64,000 bases of DNA from Baylisascaris procyonis (Eukaryota > Nematoda > Chromadorea > Rhabditida > Ascarididae): assembly GCA_037389465.1 (NCBI GenBank), contig JAZARR010000172.1, forward strand, positions 5,619,501-5,683,500, in the 5' to 3' direction. Shown one piece after another: positions 11,817 to 26,100 of this stretch; position 1 is the first letter of the stretch; every line of letters begins with the position of its first letter. The notes beneath the pieces are model-generated. The model did no database searches and had not been told where the DNA came from. It saw only the letters and a program-made list of their open reading frames with translations. Made by a program: the position numbers and the translations under genes.

Positions 11817-13775
11817 TGTTCTATTTTTCTTATACAGTTTGCTTCTTCGAGCAATTCTTACAATTCTTTTAACTTTTCTATGAAAATATGCGATCTCATT
11901 GAACCAACAACAACTACACGTTGCAGAGAAAATACTCACTATCATCCTTTTGTAACGGCTCATTATACAAGCCCGTCTCCCTCAGATAGCCCACGACAAG
12001 AAAAAATCCAATCTGCAGGCAGCGAAGTATTTTTCAAGAGTAAAGTGGATCATCTTAAACTCAGTTTAAAGTCTGCACTATTCATGCAAAAATGGTAATA
12101 GTTCACTCATATATCTGCATTACATCTGAGCAGTTGACATTTAAGCAGATATAGTAATTGTATTCACCATATAAAAAAGCGAAATAAGTAAATAATAATG
12201 TGGCTTACTGAATTCAGCGAGACGTTGATCGGCGTCGGATTCAAGGAAGATTCTAAAGTCCAGTTGAGCTCGAAGCTTCTCATTCTGAAGCAACGTCACT
12301 CCAGCTACCATCACAACATCTGCTTTCGCTGACTCAAACACCTCTTCCAAGTCATGCTCTGCAAGTAGAAAATTTTAAGCCGAACTATAAAATGGGCACA
12401 AAATAACTGCTACAGTACATGAGAAGAGTGGTTGGAAGAATAAAAAAACGTGTCTGATATGGCCTTATGCATTTTCCAAACTTCAGTATTGGAAGAAATA
12501 AAAATTCAGTGCTAAGCGATGTGATACCTAAAATGGCAGACCGGCACAAATAAATCCAAATTTCGTTAAGCGATACACTCGACCGGATCCATCAGAAATC
12601 TTTTCAAACCGCCAAAGGTAACAGATGAAATTTTGGTTTAGAAGATGAGGTATGATGCAAATCTCATAACTTCAATTATCAGATAGAAAGAAACACAAAC
12701 ATCACTTCGATGCCCTCTGCTCTTATGGACCACAAATAAAGATATGCGAAGGTGATAATGAAGAAAGAATGGTCACTTATGTATCAACTATTAACTTTTA
12801 TCAGTCATATCGGCAAATAATATTTTATAATATTTTCTCAAATTAAATGATTGCACATTTCGCACATTTGGAGAACACAATGAATTGCAAACTAAACAAA
12901 TATACCTTTTTTCACGTTAACCAATTCGGGATTATTCTTCGAATTGAGAACATAAGATGTTAGTTTATACTTATCGGCAAGATGTTTTTGCAATAATTTA
13001 CTGAACGATACCTGCAAGTGATTTGCTTTTATCATGAAATATAGTCAAGAACTGGACAATGGCATGTTATTATCTCACATTGCACACTCACTCTTCTTTC
13101 TTTAGAAATCAACTTCGTGAGTCTAATATTACGCACTATATGACGCAGAATCATACTTCAAATATAACCGCAAATACAATGTATGGTATGGTTATTTTAA
13201 TCTTATACGCTAAAGTCATCAGAAAGGGATACTTATTCGATTGAAATCAACTTTCGTCTATTTGACGCAATCTTAATGGGGAATACCGCAGATGCATTTC
13301 GCTATGAGAAAGACAACAAAAGTGAGAGAATCAGACACGTGCTTCCTCATTTAATCGATGAATATGAGACTGTGATGGTCCGATACTGGCCAAAGTTTTT
13401 GGTGACATTTCTCTGCTTTAACCGCAAAGATTTCCACTGTAGTGTGCTTCTGCAGGGAAATTTGCAGCTGGCTTAGGCACTCACACATCAATCACTTTGA
13501 ACGTGATTGCAAAAACGTTTCATATATGATGTGATAAGCGCAGAAAAATTGAGAAGCTGAAAAAAAACTTCTATCGACGATATTTGTTAGTGATAAAATT
13601 TCTTAAATTACCCTAAAATGCGCTAAATTTATTAAAAATATGATAGATAACGATTGCCTAAATTTCCTAAAAAATAATCAACTAAAAATTCATAAATATT
13701 CATTTGCTAATACCTTTCCTGATTGAAGGCCACCAATTATTCCGACGATCACCGGCAAACGCATCTCTTCGAGAG
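10419..13775 (-). CDS. divergent uridine-kinase-family protein
   Basis: Four exons join in phase: 13714-13775, 12906-13011, 12209-12358 and 10419-10564 (stop). A TTTCAG acceptor lies 11 nt before the ATG at 13762-13764, so the message may be trans-spliced there; an upstream coding exon is the alternative. The predicted protein is about 150 aa. It has an N-terminal strand and P-loop-like GGLQSGKV (residues 11-18), then ADVVMVAG and RIFLESDADQRLAEF, matching the uridine/cytidine kinase core, and VEAIMEQYFTQVKPSYEQ, matching the family's C-terminal helix. Working family members are usually about 210-270 aa. The Ser/Thr after the P-loop Lys is Val, the acidic residue of the usual FEG strand is Ala, and the nucleoside-binding segment with its Tyr-Asp-His motif is not found. 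It may be a pseudokinase, or an exon may be missing from this model. An AATAAA lies at 10400-10405 on the minus strand. Confidence 0.6.
11033..11263 (-). CDS. candidate cassette exon in kinase-like gene
   Basis: This 231-nt stretch is open throughout, follows a TTAG acceptor and ends at a strong donor (A, then GTAAGT). Its entry and exit phases both fit between the exons at 12209-12358 and 10419-10564. If included, it would insert 77 residues after RLAEF. The insert has a hydrophobic start (QALLIVLRLQITVD) and a basic middle, with no family resemblance that I recognise. Joining the two flanking exons directly matches uridine kinases better, so this would be an optional exon or a chance open frame. 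Confidence 0.35.
11733..11814. repeat. long (AT)n microsatellite
   Basis: About 41 uninterrupted AT dinucleotides, the longest simple repeat in the window, lying inside an intron of the uridine-kinase-like gene. Confidence 0.97.
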
Positions 13776-16700
13776 CTGAAATCAACACTAAATTAAAATA
13801 TTTCAACTTCAAATAATAAGGCATAAAAAATTATAAACATATAAGCGTATAGAAAAAATACCTAAGCGTTTTTAATTTCTTTATCAATAAATATTATGGA
13901 ATCGGAAATGTCTATCGTTATTAGCTATCAAACAACAAGAAATTGTCTCAAAATTTTTTCGTTAATAATGTGCAAACCTATTTTAGCGATATGGTCAATT
14001 CTATTAAATTACGAATTAAAAATTATAAATTTGATAAAGTATTTGCTAAAATTAAGTAAAATTTTGAAAATACGAGGAAATAAAAAATTTTAGGACTTCT
14101 AAAATTATATAGACGTTTTTTTTAATATGCAAATTGTGAAGAACTGCAATAAAAATTTGGTTAAACGAGCTATGAATTAAAGAACAATAAAATCGATTGC
14201 TCTAGAAGTGTCATCTCATCGAATAATCTCGTAGCTTTCAATGATTATAGCCGAATCGACTCGCTACTTAAATAATATAATTTACATAATATGCATATTA
14301 AAATATTCCTCAAAATTTCAACATAATAATACTATGAAGATGCTCTCAGATGACTAATAAATCATCTGAACGTTTGCGCGAAGATAGAACTTAGCAAAAA
14401 GCAAAAAAAGAAGCAAAATTATACAAAATTCCTGGTTTGCATAAGAGATTTTCTGCTCCCTTCTCCCCCTCCGCCCAATACCCACATATTTTCCAATCTC
14501 CAATTTCATCTTGCTTGAATCGACAAAAATAAATATTTCAGCATATTGAAATGACAATAATGCCCTAAAAATTACAAAGAAGAATGAGAAATTAAGAAGC
14601 GCTCCACCGAAGTACACCTCACGATAGTTCATTGAGTGTTGAGCTTGGTGGTGCAAGATGAACGTGGAAGGCTCTATTGCAATAAAGAAAAAAATTTGCA
14701 GCCTAAATGATTAATGACCATCTCAGATTGACAATCAGCCAAACACAATTAAGAATCCTTTTTTTTGGTAACACTATAAAATAGCAAAGAAATAATATTC
14801 ATTGCATGCACGTGTTTATTTGTTATCTGTCAACTGCAAGTTCTTCATCGATATTTGCAATGGTGAACATCAAATACCATAACGTCAAAAATGAACAACA
14901 ATCATATAAAGTTATTAATAATGTTAAAATGCAAAATTCTTATAAATTTTAAGTGTTCAAAGAATCAAATATTGATACCTCATAGTTTAGAGAGAATTAT
15001 AAAGTAATAGAGATGAGTAATTTTTAGGCTGAGTAAGTAATTTAACCTGAGTAAGTGAAAAAGCTGAGTAAGCAATTTTTATTCTAAAGTAATTTTTTGA
15101 CGCTATACACTAACATTTTAACGATAAAATAATTTAAAACGGACGTTATAACGATATCAGTTAGCCACTTTGTGAAACTGAAATACTAAAGAGATGCTAT
15201 CATGAATCGAAATGGCATAAAAGAAAGATATTCCTTTAAAAAAGTTCATGAAATCAAATCTTCTAAAAAATCGCATATTAAAATCAAATTGGATTAGATA
15301 TTTGAGACTGATTTAAGTGATTGCGAAATGAAAAAAAAAAAAAGAGTCAGCTTAGCATTTCCCAATGAAATGGCGATTTAAAAAGTTGTGCATTGAATGC
15401 GGATGGTTAAATTTTATGTTGCCTCATAAAAAATTTTCATCATCTCTTTACAATTCTTTTCGATTACAAGAACATGTAAAGAAAATAATACCACTAAAGA
15501 TTTGCAACAGAAAAAAACATGACGAATAAGTTGGAAATTGGAAAAATGTTTATATAATAGAGAAGCTCAAGAAAAAAAAAATGCTGCAATGCCCCATTGT
15601 TCGAAACTTGTTGTGAGCTAAGCAAAGAGAGTCAATCGAAAACTTGGCGTGTTTTTACTTGAAACGAACTGCTGGAAGAATGAAACCTCGACTAACAATT
15701 CTCATCGGAGTTTAAAGTTGTCGGTGAACTGATGCGAAAGTTTTTTTGAGAGGTAACAAACTCTGATCTTCGAATTTCTATAGCTAGCTACACCTTTTTA
15801 ATTCACATCCTAAAATTGCAAAATTAATATACTTATATACATGGTTACGAAAAAAACATTTAGAATCCTACGATGTACTTTTTGCACTACGATGTATTTT
15901 TTGCAAAAATACGCAAATATCGTAAATTTGCATCTCTCAGAAGGAAAAATTCAAACACTAACTGCGAAAAATTTGCAACTATATTGTAATGGTGAAATCT
16001 TTTGGAAACGATCGAATATTTCGAGTGGATTATGCTCAATAGCAAAACTTGAAGATAGTGAATAGTTTTATTGAACAAAAACAAATTCTCCGTGTAATAA
16101 AATTGTAAATTTGAAATACTCTAAATAAAGGATAAAAAACCTCTTTTGCAATTTTGCAACCTATTGGATTGCAATTTTCGAAATGTAATAAATTGCGGAA
16201 TTGCAGCTGAGTAGAAAAAAAAAGAATCGACAAGAATGCAAAAATCGCTGCTAATGTGTTTTGTGCTTTGTTATTCGAAACGTCAACGATTGCAACAACA
16301 AAACCGAATGACTGATTTTGTTGGAGTTGCATAGTCACATCACCATCAACTATATCAGTCTATTTTCATATCCTCAATAATGTCAACATCCATGCATATG
16401 CTGTTTGTTCTGCTAAGTCTTGCCAATAATGATTCCTTGTTTTGAAGAGTGGATGTTGATTTCTTCAATAATATTCACCTATTACAATTTTAGAGGCAAT
16501 ATTTGCATTAAAAGATTATATCATTTATTCGAGCGAATCGAATATCGAGATTAATCTTTCGTAAATTTCGAAAAAATCTATAAAATCCACTTTTCTGAGA
16601 CTAAATTCATGGCTAAATAAATTTGAGCAAGGTACGAAGTCCAAGAAAAAAATTGTTGGAGTTGTTGAAACTATCTCGAAACTTCGAGAAAATTTCAGCT

Positions 16701-18492
16701 GTTATGTTTTTTTGGCATCTAACTGCAATTTTTTCCTGGAAAAGGTCGAAATTCACGTGTAGATGATCTGCATCTTAGGTCATAAGAACACGTGCTATAT
16801 TGCATTGCTGGCAACAAACAAATAAAAATACATCATTCAACATCACCTAAAAAGTGCTAGTCAAAATATATACAAGCATCATTCGCATTCACCATCCCTT
16901 AAATTGAAAAAAAAAGCTTTCAATGGGGAATTATGGGGTTTTTGGGAAAATTCTTTCCAATAATGCAATGGAAAATCCCTGTGAACGAAATGCGGTTGTC
17001 GGCTGGATCGAAAAGTGCATACTTCATTTCTAACTACACAGCTGCATAGAAGGTCATCAAATTCAGAGCTAAAAAATTCTCTTATCATATATGTCTAGCA
17101 ATAACCACTAGAGAATTGCTGAGACATTTATATCAAACACTATTATTACTATAGTCGTCATTGTTAGTAGTATTATGATCTATTATTATTATTACTATTA
17201 TTATCACTATTTGCTTCTATTAATGATATAAGATCACCACATCTCTAAAACTATTCGTATCAAAGATAAAATTAAATCAAATTGTCAAGTAATTAAAGCT
17301 GTCAACAAAAATAAGATTTCCGATAGAAGCATAAGCATTGTCAAAATTTCATGTTCGGTGTAGAAAAAAAGGTAATATCCAGTTGTTTAGTTATTCATCG
17401 CGAAAATATTACATTTTGAAAAGTGAAGCATAAAATCAAAGTAGAGATGTGTCAATGTATGCATCAAAATCTATAGATATTTGAAGGGATCGGCGATTTG
17501 GATAGATGTTGAGTGTTTACGAACGGTGGAAGAATATCGCACCTCTACCGATTTGGAAGAAAAAAAAATTAAAAGGATTTTCTTCTCAATATTTTTGTAC
17601 AAAATTTGAGGTTCAACATTTCAGGCAGAACATGACACCCACCTAACGACATCTTGCTACTTACTACAGATTACTTTTAAATAAAGTGTTGAAATTTGAG
17701 CAATAAAATCGCCACAACTGATCAGATTTGAATATACCATAAACGACCAACTTTGGTTTGAATCGAAAAAGAATTGTTATATTTAAAAAAAAAGATGAAA
17801 TCAAAGAATATGGATATTATATATTTGCAACAATAAATGATTCAGCATTTTCTCTAGCCGAAATAACCGGAAATAAAATAAAATAAAATAGAAATAAATC
17901 ATATAATGTAAATAAGAGTTACATCCGATTAGGCAACACTATCAAATTGAATATTAGAAACAAAATTCAGCATACGAAATGAAACGATTTATAAAGATGA
18001 ATATCATTTTTGTATAAAATCCGACAGCAATCTCGAACGTCTCTAACGTTGACGCGTTTGTGAGCATATCAAATGTGAACAGATCTCAGCGCTTCGACCA
18101 TAGGTAAGCAATAAAGCACAGAAACACAACTATGCCCGCCCACATACCCTAAGAAACCGCAACTGTTCACGAATCATTCTATGCGTTTTTATAAATCCTC
18201 TGCAAATCCTTTTAAAAGCGTATTACGAATTAATGCATCTGTATATGTATTTGCGTAATAAATTCCGGCCAATTAGCTATAAAAGTTGATCTAACCAATT
18301 GTGACTTGTATGCCACATTATAAGGCTGCCCAATGAAACTGTTATATAGTTCCAAACGCATATAAATTATAAAGATTTACTTTGATTTTGCCCTGTTCAA
18401 CAGACTAATGGCATCTATATACTTGAGTAAGTCATTCATAATGAAAGCAACTTTTGCCACCTATAGAACAAATAAAGGTGGATGAAAACACT

Positions 18493-18562
18493 CGCAATAC
18501 CTAGTGGTAGAACATTTGCTAGGTAAGCAGAATGTTGCGGGTTCGGTACCGGCTAGCAAATA
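18493..18562 (+). pseudogene. tRNA-like segment, probably pseudogene
   Basis: The order of parts is that of a tRNA. An A-box-like TAGTGGTAGAA at about 18503 is followed by a 5-bp anticodon-like stem (TTTGC and GCAGA) around a 7-nt loop TAGGTAA. A T-arm follows with 7-nt loop TTCGGTA and B-box GGTTCGGTACC. The T stem has one mismatch, the base before the anticodon is A rather than T, and no 7-bp acceptor stem can be formed. A decayed tRNA or a tRNA-derived SINE head fits best. Confidence 0.35.
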
Positions 18563-20248
18563 AAGGTATTACTCGTCATCAAAAAACAATGTTCAAAATC
18601 TTTTAAATATTACGAAATAATAACAAATAATACAATCGAAACGTCAAGGGTTGCCTTAAAAACTACTATAAGAAATAATATTCTTTGGTGGGAGGTTTTA
18701 CCCGAAAAGCGACTAGCTAACCTCTTAAGAATAATTGAAAGTTCCCCAGAGATGCACTTGTTACAACACCCGCACAATACCTGTCACACATTGCCAAACA
18801 CATTACCTGTATCCACCGATTGTTTGTATGAAGTTGGAATTAAAATTTTCGAAACACCTAGGGTCAGCGAAATTAATAAGCAATAAAAATAGGAAGTAAA
18901 CAACAGAAAATTCTTGCTGAAAAATGCAGTATGGTTGCGATGCAAGAGGGAAGTGACTAGTTGAAGCTAAACGCTGCCAACACGTCTACTTAAATGAGTG
19001 CAATTGCTGCCGCTTTTGCAGTGTTAATGCAACGTATTACTAAAAACAATTTTTTTTTAAAAGATCGTCAATAAAAAAACTAGACCGACGATATTTCAAC
19101 ACAATGTCAAGCCATCGGGTACTGTTTTAATATCTATTGAAAACACAAAAAACAGCCACTATGAAAATTAGGTTTACTGAATTACAAAAAAAATTAACTT
19201 AATTTTTGAACCTATCTATTTATCAAATGAAGAAAAAATTGCGATTGAAACTCTAGGAATACGAAAACACAAAACAAATGGAAACGCGCGTCAGAAAGAG
19301 ATATGACATAACAAAAGCATGATAAAAATGAAAGAAGGCTAGCGCATTCTACGATTCCATTAATTAAAAAAAAATGCTGCAAAAGCAATGCGATACTTTT
19401 CAACGAAACTTATCACTCATATAAACTATCAGCCAAATATTTATTTCTTTTTAAACTTGATCAACTATAGCAATAAAAATTTGACTCAGAAAACTTCGAA
19501 ACATCTTTAAGTGTTCATAACTCGCCGCAAAAAGAATGAATAGAATCCGAAAAGTTTTTAAAAAATAAAATATAATCGAAAGGCTCATAACAAATTCATT
19601 GAATTGCCTCATTTATCATAGTATATTTTATTGTAGCCAAATGAAATCATGAAACGAAGGATAAGCGCGAACGAATTGGCGCACACATAAAACGATGATT
19701 TCATTTCATTGAAGGCAAACTTTTAGCTCCGTTTTTTCCGCTTCACTCAAGAATCAAGCAATCATAACTAAGGTGAAGCATCATAAACTCAATGTTCTTT
19801 ATAAACAATAATGAGAACGAAATATAGTATACATTTTATCATATCATTTAATCATTTAATCATTTAAAGATAGCCGCTTGAAATGCAGCAAACCACTACA
19901 TCATCTAAATCCAAAACAGTGAACATTTCGAAAAGATTAAAAAAATAAAGAGTGAATAACGGAATCACTCAGAAAAGATGATCATTAAAGCTTGTTTGTA
20001 TAAATAAACCTTACCTAAATGTGTCAATTCTCAACTATTTGACCATTGTTTCCTTGATAGGTACACCAATTTTCCATATTCTTTTTCTTACCTCACAATG
20101 AGTATTCCACCAAATCGATACGTTTCATTCACTTCTGCAGTAAATTAGATGAGAATATAATTAACATGCAAATGAGATACAATCCGATTAAAACACCTGA
20201 GATAAAAAGAAATTGATTTACTCTATGCTACTTCAACCTTGAATTATG

Positions 20249-20252
<4 letters not shown>

Positions 20253-20301
<49 letters not shown>
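20253..20301. repeat. (AT)n microsatellite
   Basis: About 24 TA dinucleotides in intergenic sequence. Confidence 0.95.
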
Positions 20302-20303
<2 letters not shown>

Positions 20304-21015
20304 CTAAGAATACAGCGTTCACTCATGTATTTGAAAACCAACAAATAATTGAGCGCATACGACTTGCAACACATATTGCAGGCCGAACAGATTCTATCAA
20401 TGGCAAGAACCATTAACTTCTCGCTCACCCCAGCCCTCCCACCCCCTTAATAAAAGTTTTCTTTGTTTCACGAAGCAGCGGGCTCAGAAATCGCTTCTGC
20501 CATAGCTGCAACTGATCTATCGAACAGAATGGGTGAAAGCAGCAGAATGACGAGTAAAGAGGAGGTCAAAATATAGAGCAAACATTGCACAACACACACT
20601 CGGTCAAATCATGACAAGAGACGGATCCTCCGTTTCATCTATACTCTATGGTCTCTGAAAGCGTTGAAAAAAAAAAAAACAAATTACGATCGATGGAAAT
20701 CCACCACTGAAACTATATCATAAAATAGTAGGAAAAAGTTAAAAAATTTTATATTGGAAATATAGAATATAATCTAACAATGTGTTTTCAAATAGCAATA
20801 AACTAGTGGATGCATTTTACATTCGCCTAATTTCAAATTGCTATTTCTAGCATAAGCAATAATGCGGTATGACGCATAGATCAAATCGCGATTCAAGATT
20901 ATTCTGCTCGATTTATTCCAATTTATTAAAGAGAGAAGAGATCAGAGTGATCATTTCGCATTGTGAACGTTGATAACCTATGATGTGGTTACTTACAAGT
21001 GAGTCTTACAAACTA

Positions 21016-21090
21016 TCATTCGTCACGTAGCCGCATTACTGTGAAATGTGAAATGTCATTCGTCACGTAGCCACATTCCCGTGAAACTCG
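21016..21090. repeat. 40-bp direct duplication
   Basis: The segment starting TCATTCGTCACGTAGCC at 21016 recurs at 21056 with a few substitutions (CGCATTACTGTGAAA versus CACATTCCCGTGAAA). It is a simple two-copy tandem duplication with no coding context. Confidence 0.8.
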
Positions 21091-22991
21091 TTAACGACAA
21101 GCAAATGATGAATATTTTGAAAGCAGAAACGTGCACAGCATTGTTTCGTCTAAAAAATATCGTTCTTTTAATCACCTCTATCATGTGCTAATTTTCTTCG
21201 TTTAAAAACTTCATATATATGCAATTTTCAGAACAGATATACGAAGCGGAAGAGACTCGTAAGAAAATTTTAGCAACAACTTGCAAGCATATCGATTTCA
21301 CTCGCTTTATTGACCTAAACAATTTCAATTCTTTCAGCAATATTCCACCTCAATTTTGTCGTTATTGTTTTTCTTTAACATCTTGTAAAGCTTACACTTT
21401 CATTTCGCAACGTATGAACACATCAAATTATGCAAATGGCACAAAAAAATATTCGAGATCGATGCAATTGAGATCATAAAGCCAATTAATGGAAACATGC
21501 ATACCTAATTGAGATTCACAAATTGGAAGTTATATTAATTAAGTTCAACAATGAAATGTTTAGGTAATATACACTCAGCAATAATTAAGATGAAAATCGA
21601 CTAAGCGAATTTACAACGTCAGAGTAAAATTTGTTCCTCAAAATATACTACGATTTTTGAGCAATATCAACGACAATTTAGAGAATTTGTTTTCAAAGAA
21701 AATTAGAAAACAGCGAAAAATTGGCTAGCAAAAGAACAATGTGTTCCACATCGTATTTAATTAGATATTGCGTTTACAATATAGTCGTCATCATCTCATA
21801 ATCAATGTAGAAAGATATATCATGCAAAAACAACTTGAGATTAGAATTAACTCTTATTAGTGCCAAAAATATGCAAATTTTACCACCGAAAATTTCAACG
21901 CTTTTTTCATTAATATCAAGTGAGTGGAATAAGTTTTGATCGGAATAATTTCAAAAACACGCAAAAAAGAGCCGTTGGATTTTCTTGAAATGCATTCTGT
22001 GTCGCAGAACCAATAATTACGGAACGAAAAAAATATAGCGCCTACCAATCAGAAGATGAATGTTAAAAATAACCAAACTGCTCGAGGTGACATATCAACG
22101 AGGAGTAACGATCGATAGAGTGACTTGAACAGTCGGCACCAATGTCGATGAGCAAAAGAGGGAAAATGGAGATCAAAAAGAGCTCAGAGATAGTTGGAAG
22201 AATCGAGACACAATCACAACTTAAATAGGCAACCCTCTCAGTAGTAAAACCAAAGTTTGATAAAGAACCAAGAAAGCGGCTCTAAATAAGCTATGATCGC
22301 AATTTGAAGTGATCCCACTACAAGGTAATAAGGGTACAAAATGTCACATATTACAGACTAAAAGAAGTCGAGGCGCGAAATATAGACACATATTGTCTCG
22401 ACAGGGTGGGTTAGCTGAGATACGTTCCTGCATATGGCGAAACTGTGGGTAAAAAGCCGCGTGTTGTTTTAGTTGTTTTTCGTTTTTCTCTTTTTTTTCG
22501 ATGCAAAATCGTATAAATATGCAACATAGTAATCACCGTTTGCTGTCAATAACAATAATTCTTCACAGTCCCATATAACGGAAACAAATGAGAAGGCATA
22601 TGAATGGTGTATGAGCATCTTTGATGGCCAAGTGAAAAAAAAAGATTATTGCCAACTGCCTGTCAAAACTTGACCCGTCTAGCTGTCTAAAAACGAACGT
22701 TCCAAATCCACGGATCACCAATCGTACACCAAAGAACTGTACGGAGATTTGTGAAATAATAACTAGACGGGCATATACGTTGATGGACGTGGACAATATC
22801 GACCCAAACTCTTCCAACTGCTCACTTACAGCGCAAGCCATAACCCACAAAAAAAAAAAAAGCTGCGGGGATTATCCTTTTGCCCCTAAAGAAGCAGGTT
22901 ACCGTGTCTCAAGTATTACAGATTTGTAAAAGTGCATAAAAACTCACATATACCGATCAATTTATACGGAAAAGATGTGCGTAAAAATTCT

Positions 22992-22997
22992 TTTATT
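22992..22997 (-). promoter_or_regulatory. likely polyadenylation signal, PEPCK-like gene
   Basis: AATAAA on the minus strand, about 120 bp beyond the stop codon at 23119-23121, a plausible distance for a nematode 3' UTR. Confidence 0.45.
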
Positions 22998-23118
22998 TAT
23001 GATGCAGAAATTAGAATCACAAATCACAAAATGCATCGGATATCAGAAAAGCAATTGATTAATTAATATTGAGGAAATATCCTTATTATTAGTTTCAATA
23101 AATAAAGATAATCCTCAA

Positions 23119-26100
23119 TTAGGCAGATGAAAGTCTTCTCTCTATTCCGCTGAATTCTTCGCAAATTTCCTTTGGAAGATTCGCACCTAGAATGCTATCG
23201 AAAATTTTACGAATGGCGCTCATTTCATTCATCCAGAACGCCTTCGGAGCCGCTATTAATTCTTTCCATTTCACGTAAATTCCCTAAAAAAAATATTTAA
23301 ATTTGCTGCATAACGAGAAAAACGATTAGTCATTAGTGAAAATTATAGAAATCCTTACGCCGATTTTTCCTGAAAACTATTTATACCATCCGTAAAATTT
23401 GTTGTCTATTATCCTAGATAGTATCATGTCGTGAAAGAATAACGAATGGAAGAATTGGATTGTGTGATTCCCATTCATTAAATCCGGAACTTTGCCTCTA
23501 GAATACCTCAAGGGCAAACGCCCGAAGAATCACCCTCTATAAATTGGACCATTCAAGATTTTAAAAGTACCATTAAAACTATTCAGAACACATTTGATTT
23601 AGTGCAAATACCGACTGGAAGAGCCCTCATTAAGATACTTGGTGTAAGCAGACAGCTTTATGAACATTAGAAGGCTTATTAGTTCAGCCAGCGGACTTGA
23701 CGTCTGAGTCAAGAGTTTTATTGGCTCTTCAATATAAGCCTAATTCAAGAATTCTAAGGAGTTGACTATTCGAAACCAAAGGCTTTGGCACAAAGATGCA
23801 AGTAATTTGTTCTAGGCAAACATTGCAAACAATATAGATGCCATCTCATATCTATTCGCCTACAGCTTTTTACTGCTAAACCTTTTATGGTTGCAACGCT
23901 GTTAAATATAAACTACGATCAGAATAAAAAAGAATCTAAGAGCATTCCACAATATGCATCTTCTCCAGAGAAATTGAAAGTGATAATTTTAAAAATGTTT
24001 TTTTCAAAACTTAATTTTGACTTTTTTATGATCGGCTTTCCAATTTTTGGAATTGAACAGTGATCTAAGAAGCTTTCAGCACAAAATCCCTGATGGTCTT
24101 ACTAGATCGCCCAACTACATATTATAAAGCATTACGTCTGGGAGAAATTAACAATCGAAAAGAAATAAACAAATAATTGATTTACTTTGAGATTCATCGA
24201 TTCTTGCGTTGGAACGTAACCGATGGGCGTATTGATAACGCCATCCTCGGATGGCGAAGAAACTCGTCGAATAATCCACTCGAAAATTCGTATATTATCG
24301 CCATATCCAGGCCAGAGATATTCATTACTGGATCGTTTTTGGAAAAGATTAATGAAAAACAATTTTGGAAGCTGCAACAAAGCATCTATGAAGACGGATT
24401 GTACGTAATGTTTAATAATAATTATCCTTTTTCGATTCACTGATGCCCTTCTATTAACCACATGATGTAGTATGATCAGTAATGTTGTCGAAGGCAGTCA
24501 AAATCTGTCGTAGCACAACGCCAAGTGGATAACGTGCGGAGTTACCCAGATCAATAACTACAAGTACAGTACCTGACGTCATAGTAAACTGCAACATTAG
24601 GTTTAGGACGTTTGTATCACATAAATCAACTTTTCACTTCCATCTCAAATATATTTACTTTCAAAAGGTTTTTTGCAAGCAACTTTAGCCCTCCCCACGT
24701 GTGAATCGTCTTTTTGTGTTGCAAGAAAAAAACGTTGCATCATTTCACTTATTCTTCACGCTTCAAATTACAAAGATGATCTATACAAATGTGCTTATGC
24801 ATTGTCTCTAAGCAACATTATTTGAATTTTCAACGGGGACAACATTGATTGCTGAGAAACAGCTGTGGACACGCTGGTGCGACGATCGAAGTAAACGTTA
24901 TAAATGGTTACGCGATTGTTAATCAGCAGATTTTCTACGAAGTGGTACATGCAGCAGTTCAGCAGCAACTTCATATTCGACGACCTGTCAAGCGGTGAAA
25001 GTCTCTCATGGAGAGTGCTTATTACTACGTAACTTTGAATACTCACTGTTGCAAATTCAAATTTCCTTAAATTTGCTTGCATTGAATGAACTTTCCAGGA
25101 CATTTCAGGGTATTCCTATAAGTAATATTTCATTGTTACGATATAACAGAGTAATAGCGTTTCTATGGGAATTATTTCTACGAGAACAATGCTGTTACGA
25201 GAGAATTCAAAAGTTCACTAGTGGAGGTGCTAACGAATTGAGATTTGTTTTAATCATCATACTATCAAACATAGAAGACAAATGAGTTACAAATTTTGTG
25301 GAAATATTTTAGAGCAAAATTGGATGCTACTTTGAAATTAACCAGCCTTGTTGTGTGGTTTATCGAAGCTCAACCAATGTTTCACATAATCACCAAAAGA
25401 GTACCCAAGGAAACGAGCCATTCCCATCGGATCGAAAATTGGTTCGACCTCTAAAGTTGAACAACCATTACTTAGTTTGAATGAAATAGTATAAACCAGC
25501 TTTAACGAGAATGAATTCCATAATTTTCTTTGCATTATTGTTAGCAGAGAAATGCGCATGCTAATTAATTGAATCAGATTGCACTACCAGTTCAGTAACA
25601 TCAGAAACCTAAATTTTAAATCGAAAAAAGAGTAGCCGTGATTTCTGTTATCGATAGTGTGCTCCATGTCACATAGCTGCACTAAAAAGCCTCATCTACG
25701 CAGGCATTAACAGCATAAGGCACTGAAGAATTGCCACAACTCAATTCCGTTAACACGAGCTTAACTGTTATGATATTCATGTACTTCATGAGTTTCTCTG
25801 TACAAGGGACCAGTAAACCTCTTGCATTCCCACTGCAAACGTTTCATATCTGACGTGACAAACGTCGGGAGCACCTGGGAAACTCAATGGCAGATAAACC
25901 AGAAAATGATGCGTTTTCTTAATCATTTTTATCAAAAAACATACGGCTGTCTTCTTTTTCAGAATTGAGTGCATCTCTACGAATAGTTGACGCTCGAAAT
26001 ACTCCATGTTGCCATGTGAATGCCTCAGAAATTAGAGGAACACCGCTGCGACGACGAGTGCAGAAGACGATCGCACTCAATGGGACTCCCTTATTCGATT

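Larger units (their letters stand above)
13776..23118. other. gene-poor intergenic region, about 9.3 kb
   Basis: No exon chain or recognisable protein was found on either strand. The stretch has an (AT)n run, a 40-bp direct duplication at 21016, a tRNA-like segment at about 18493-18562 and many A/T homopolymers. It separates two minus-strand genes and so should contain the promoter or trans-splice region of the uridine-kinase-like gene and the 3' flank of the PEPCK-like gene. Confidence 0.55.

Noticed and set aside
12528..12640. Minus-strand frame encoding FEKISDGSGRVYRLTKFGF followed by a stop
   Set aside because: It looks protein-like, but no acceptor precedes it, the stop would truncate the kinase-like gene, and the flanking exons already match in phase.
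24795..25103. 102-codon minus-strand open frame between PEPCK-like exons
   Set aside because: The flanking exons 25343-25450 and 24186-24385 join in phase and align without a gap to PEPCK, leaving no room for another exon.
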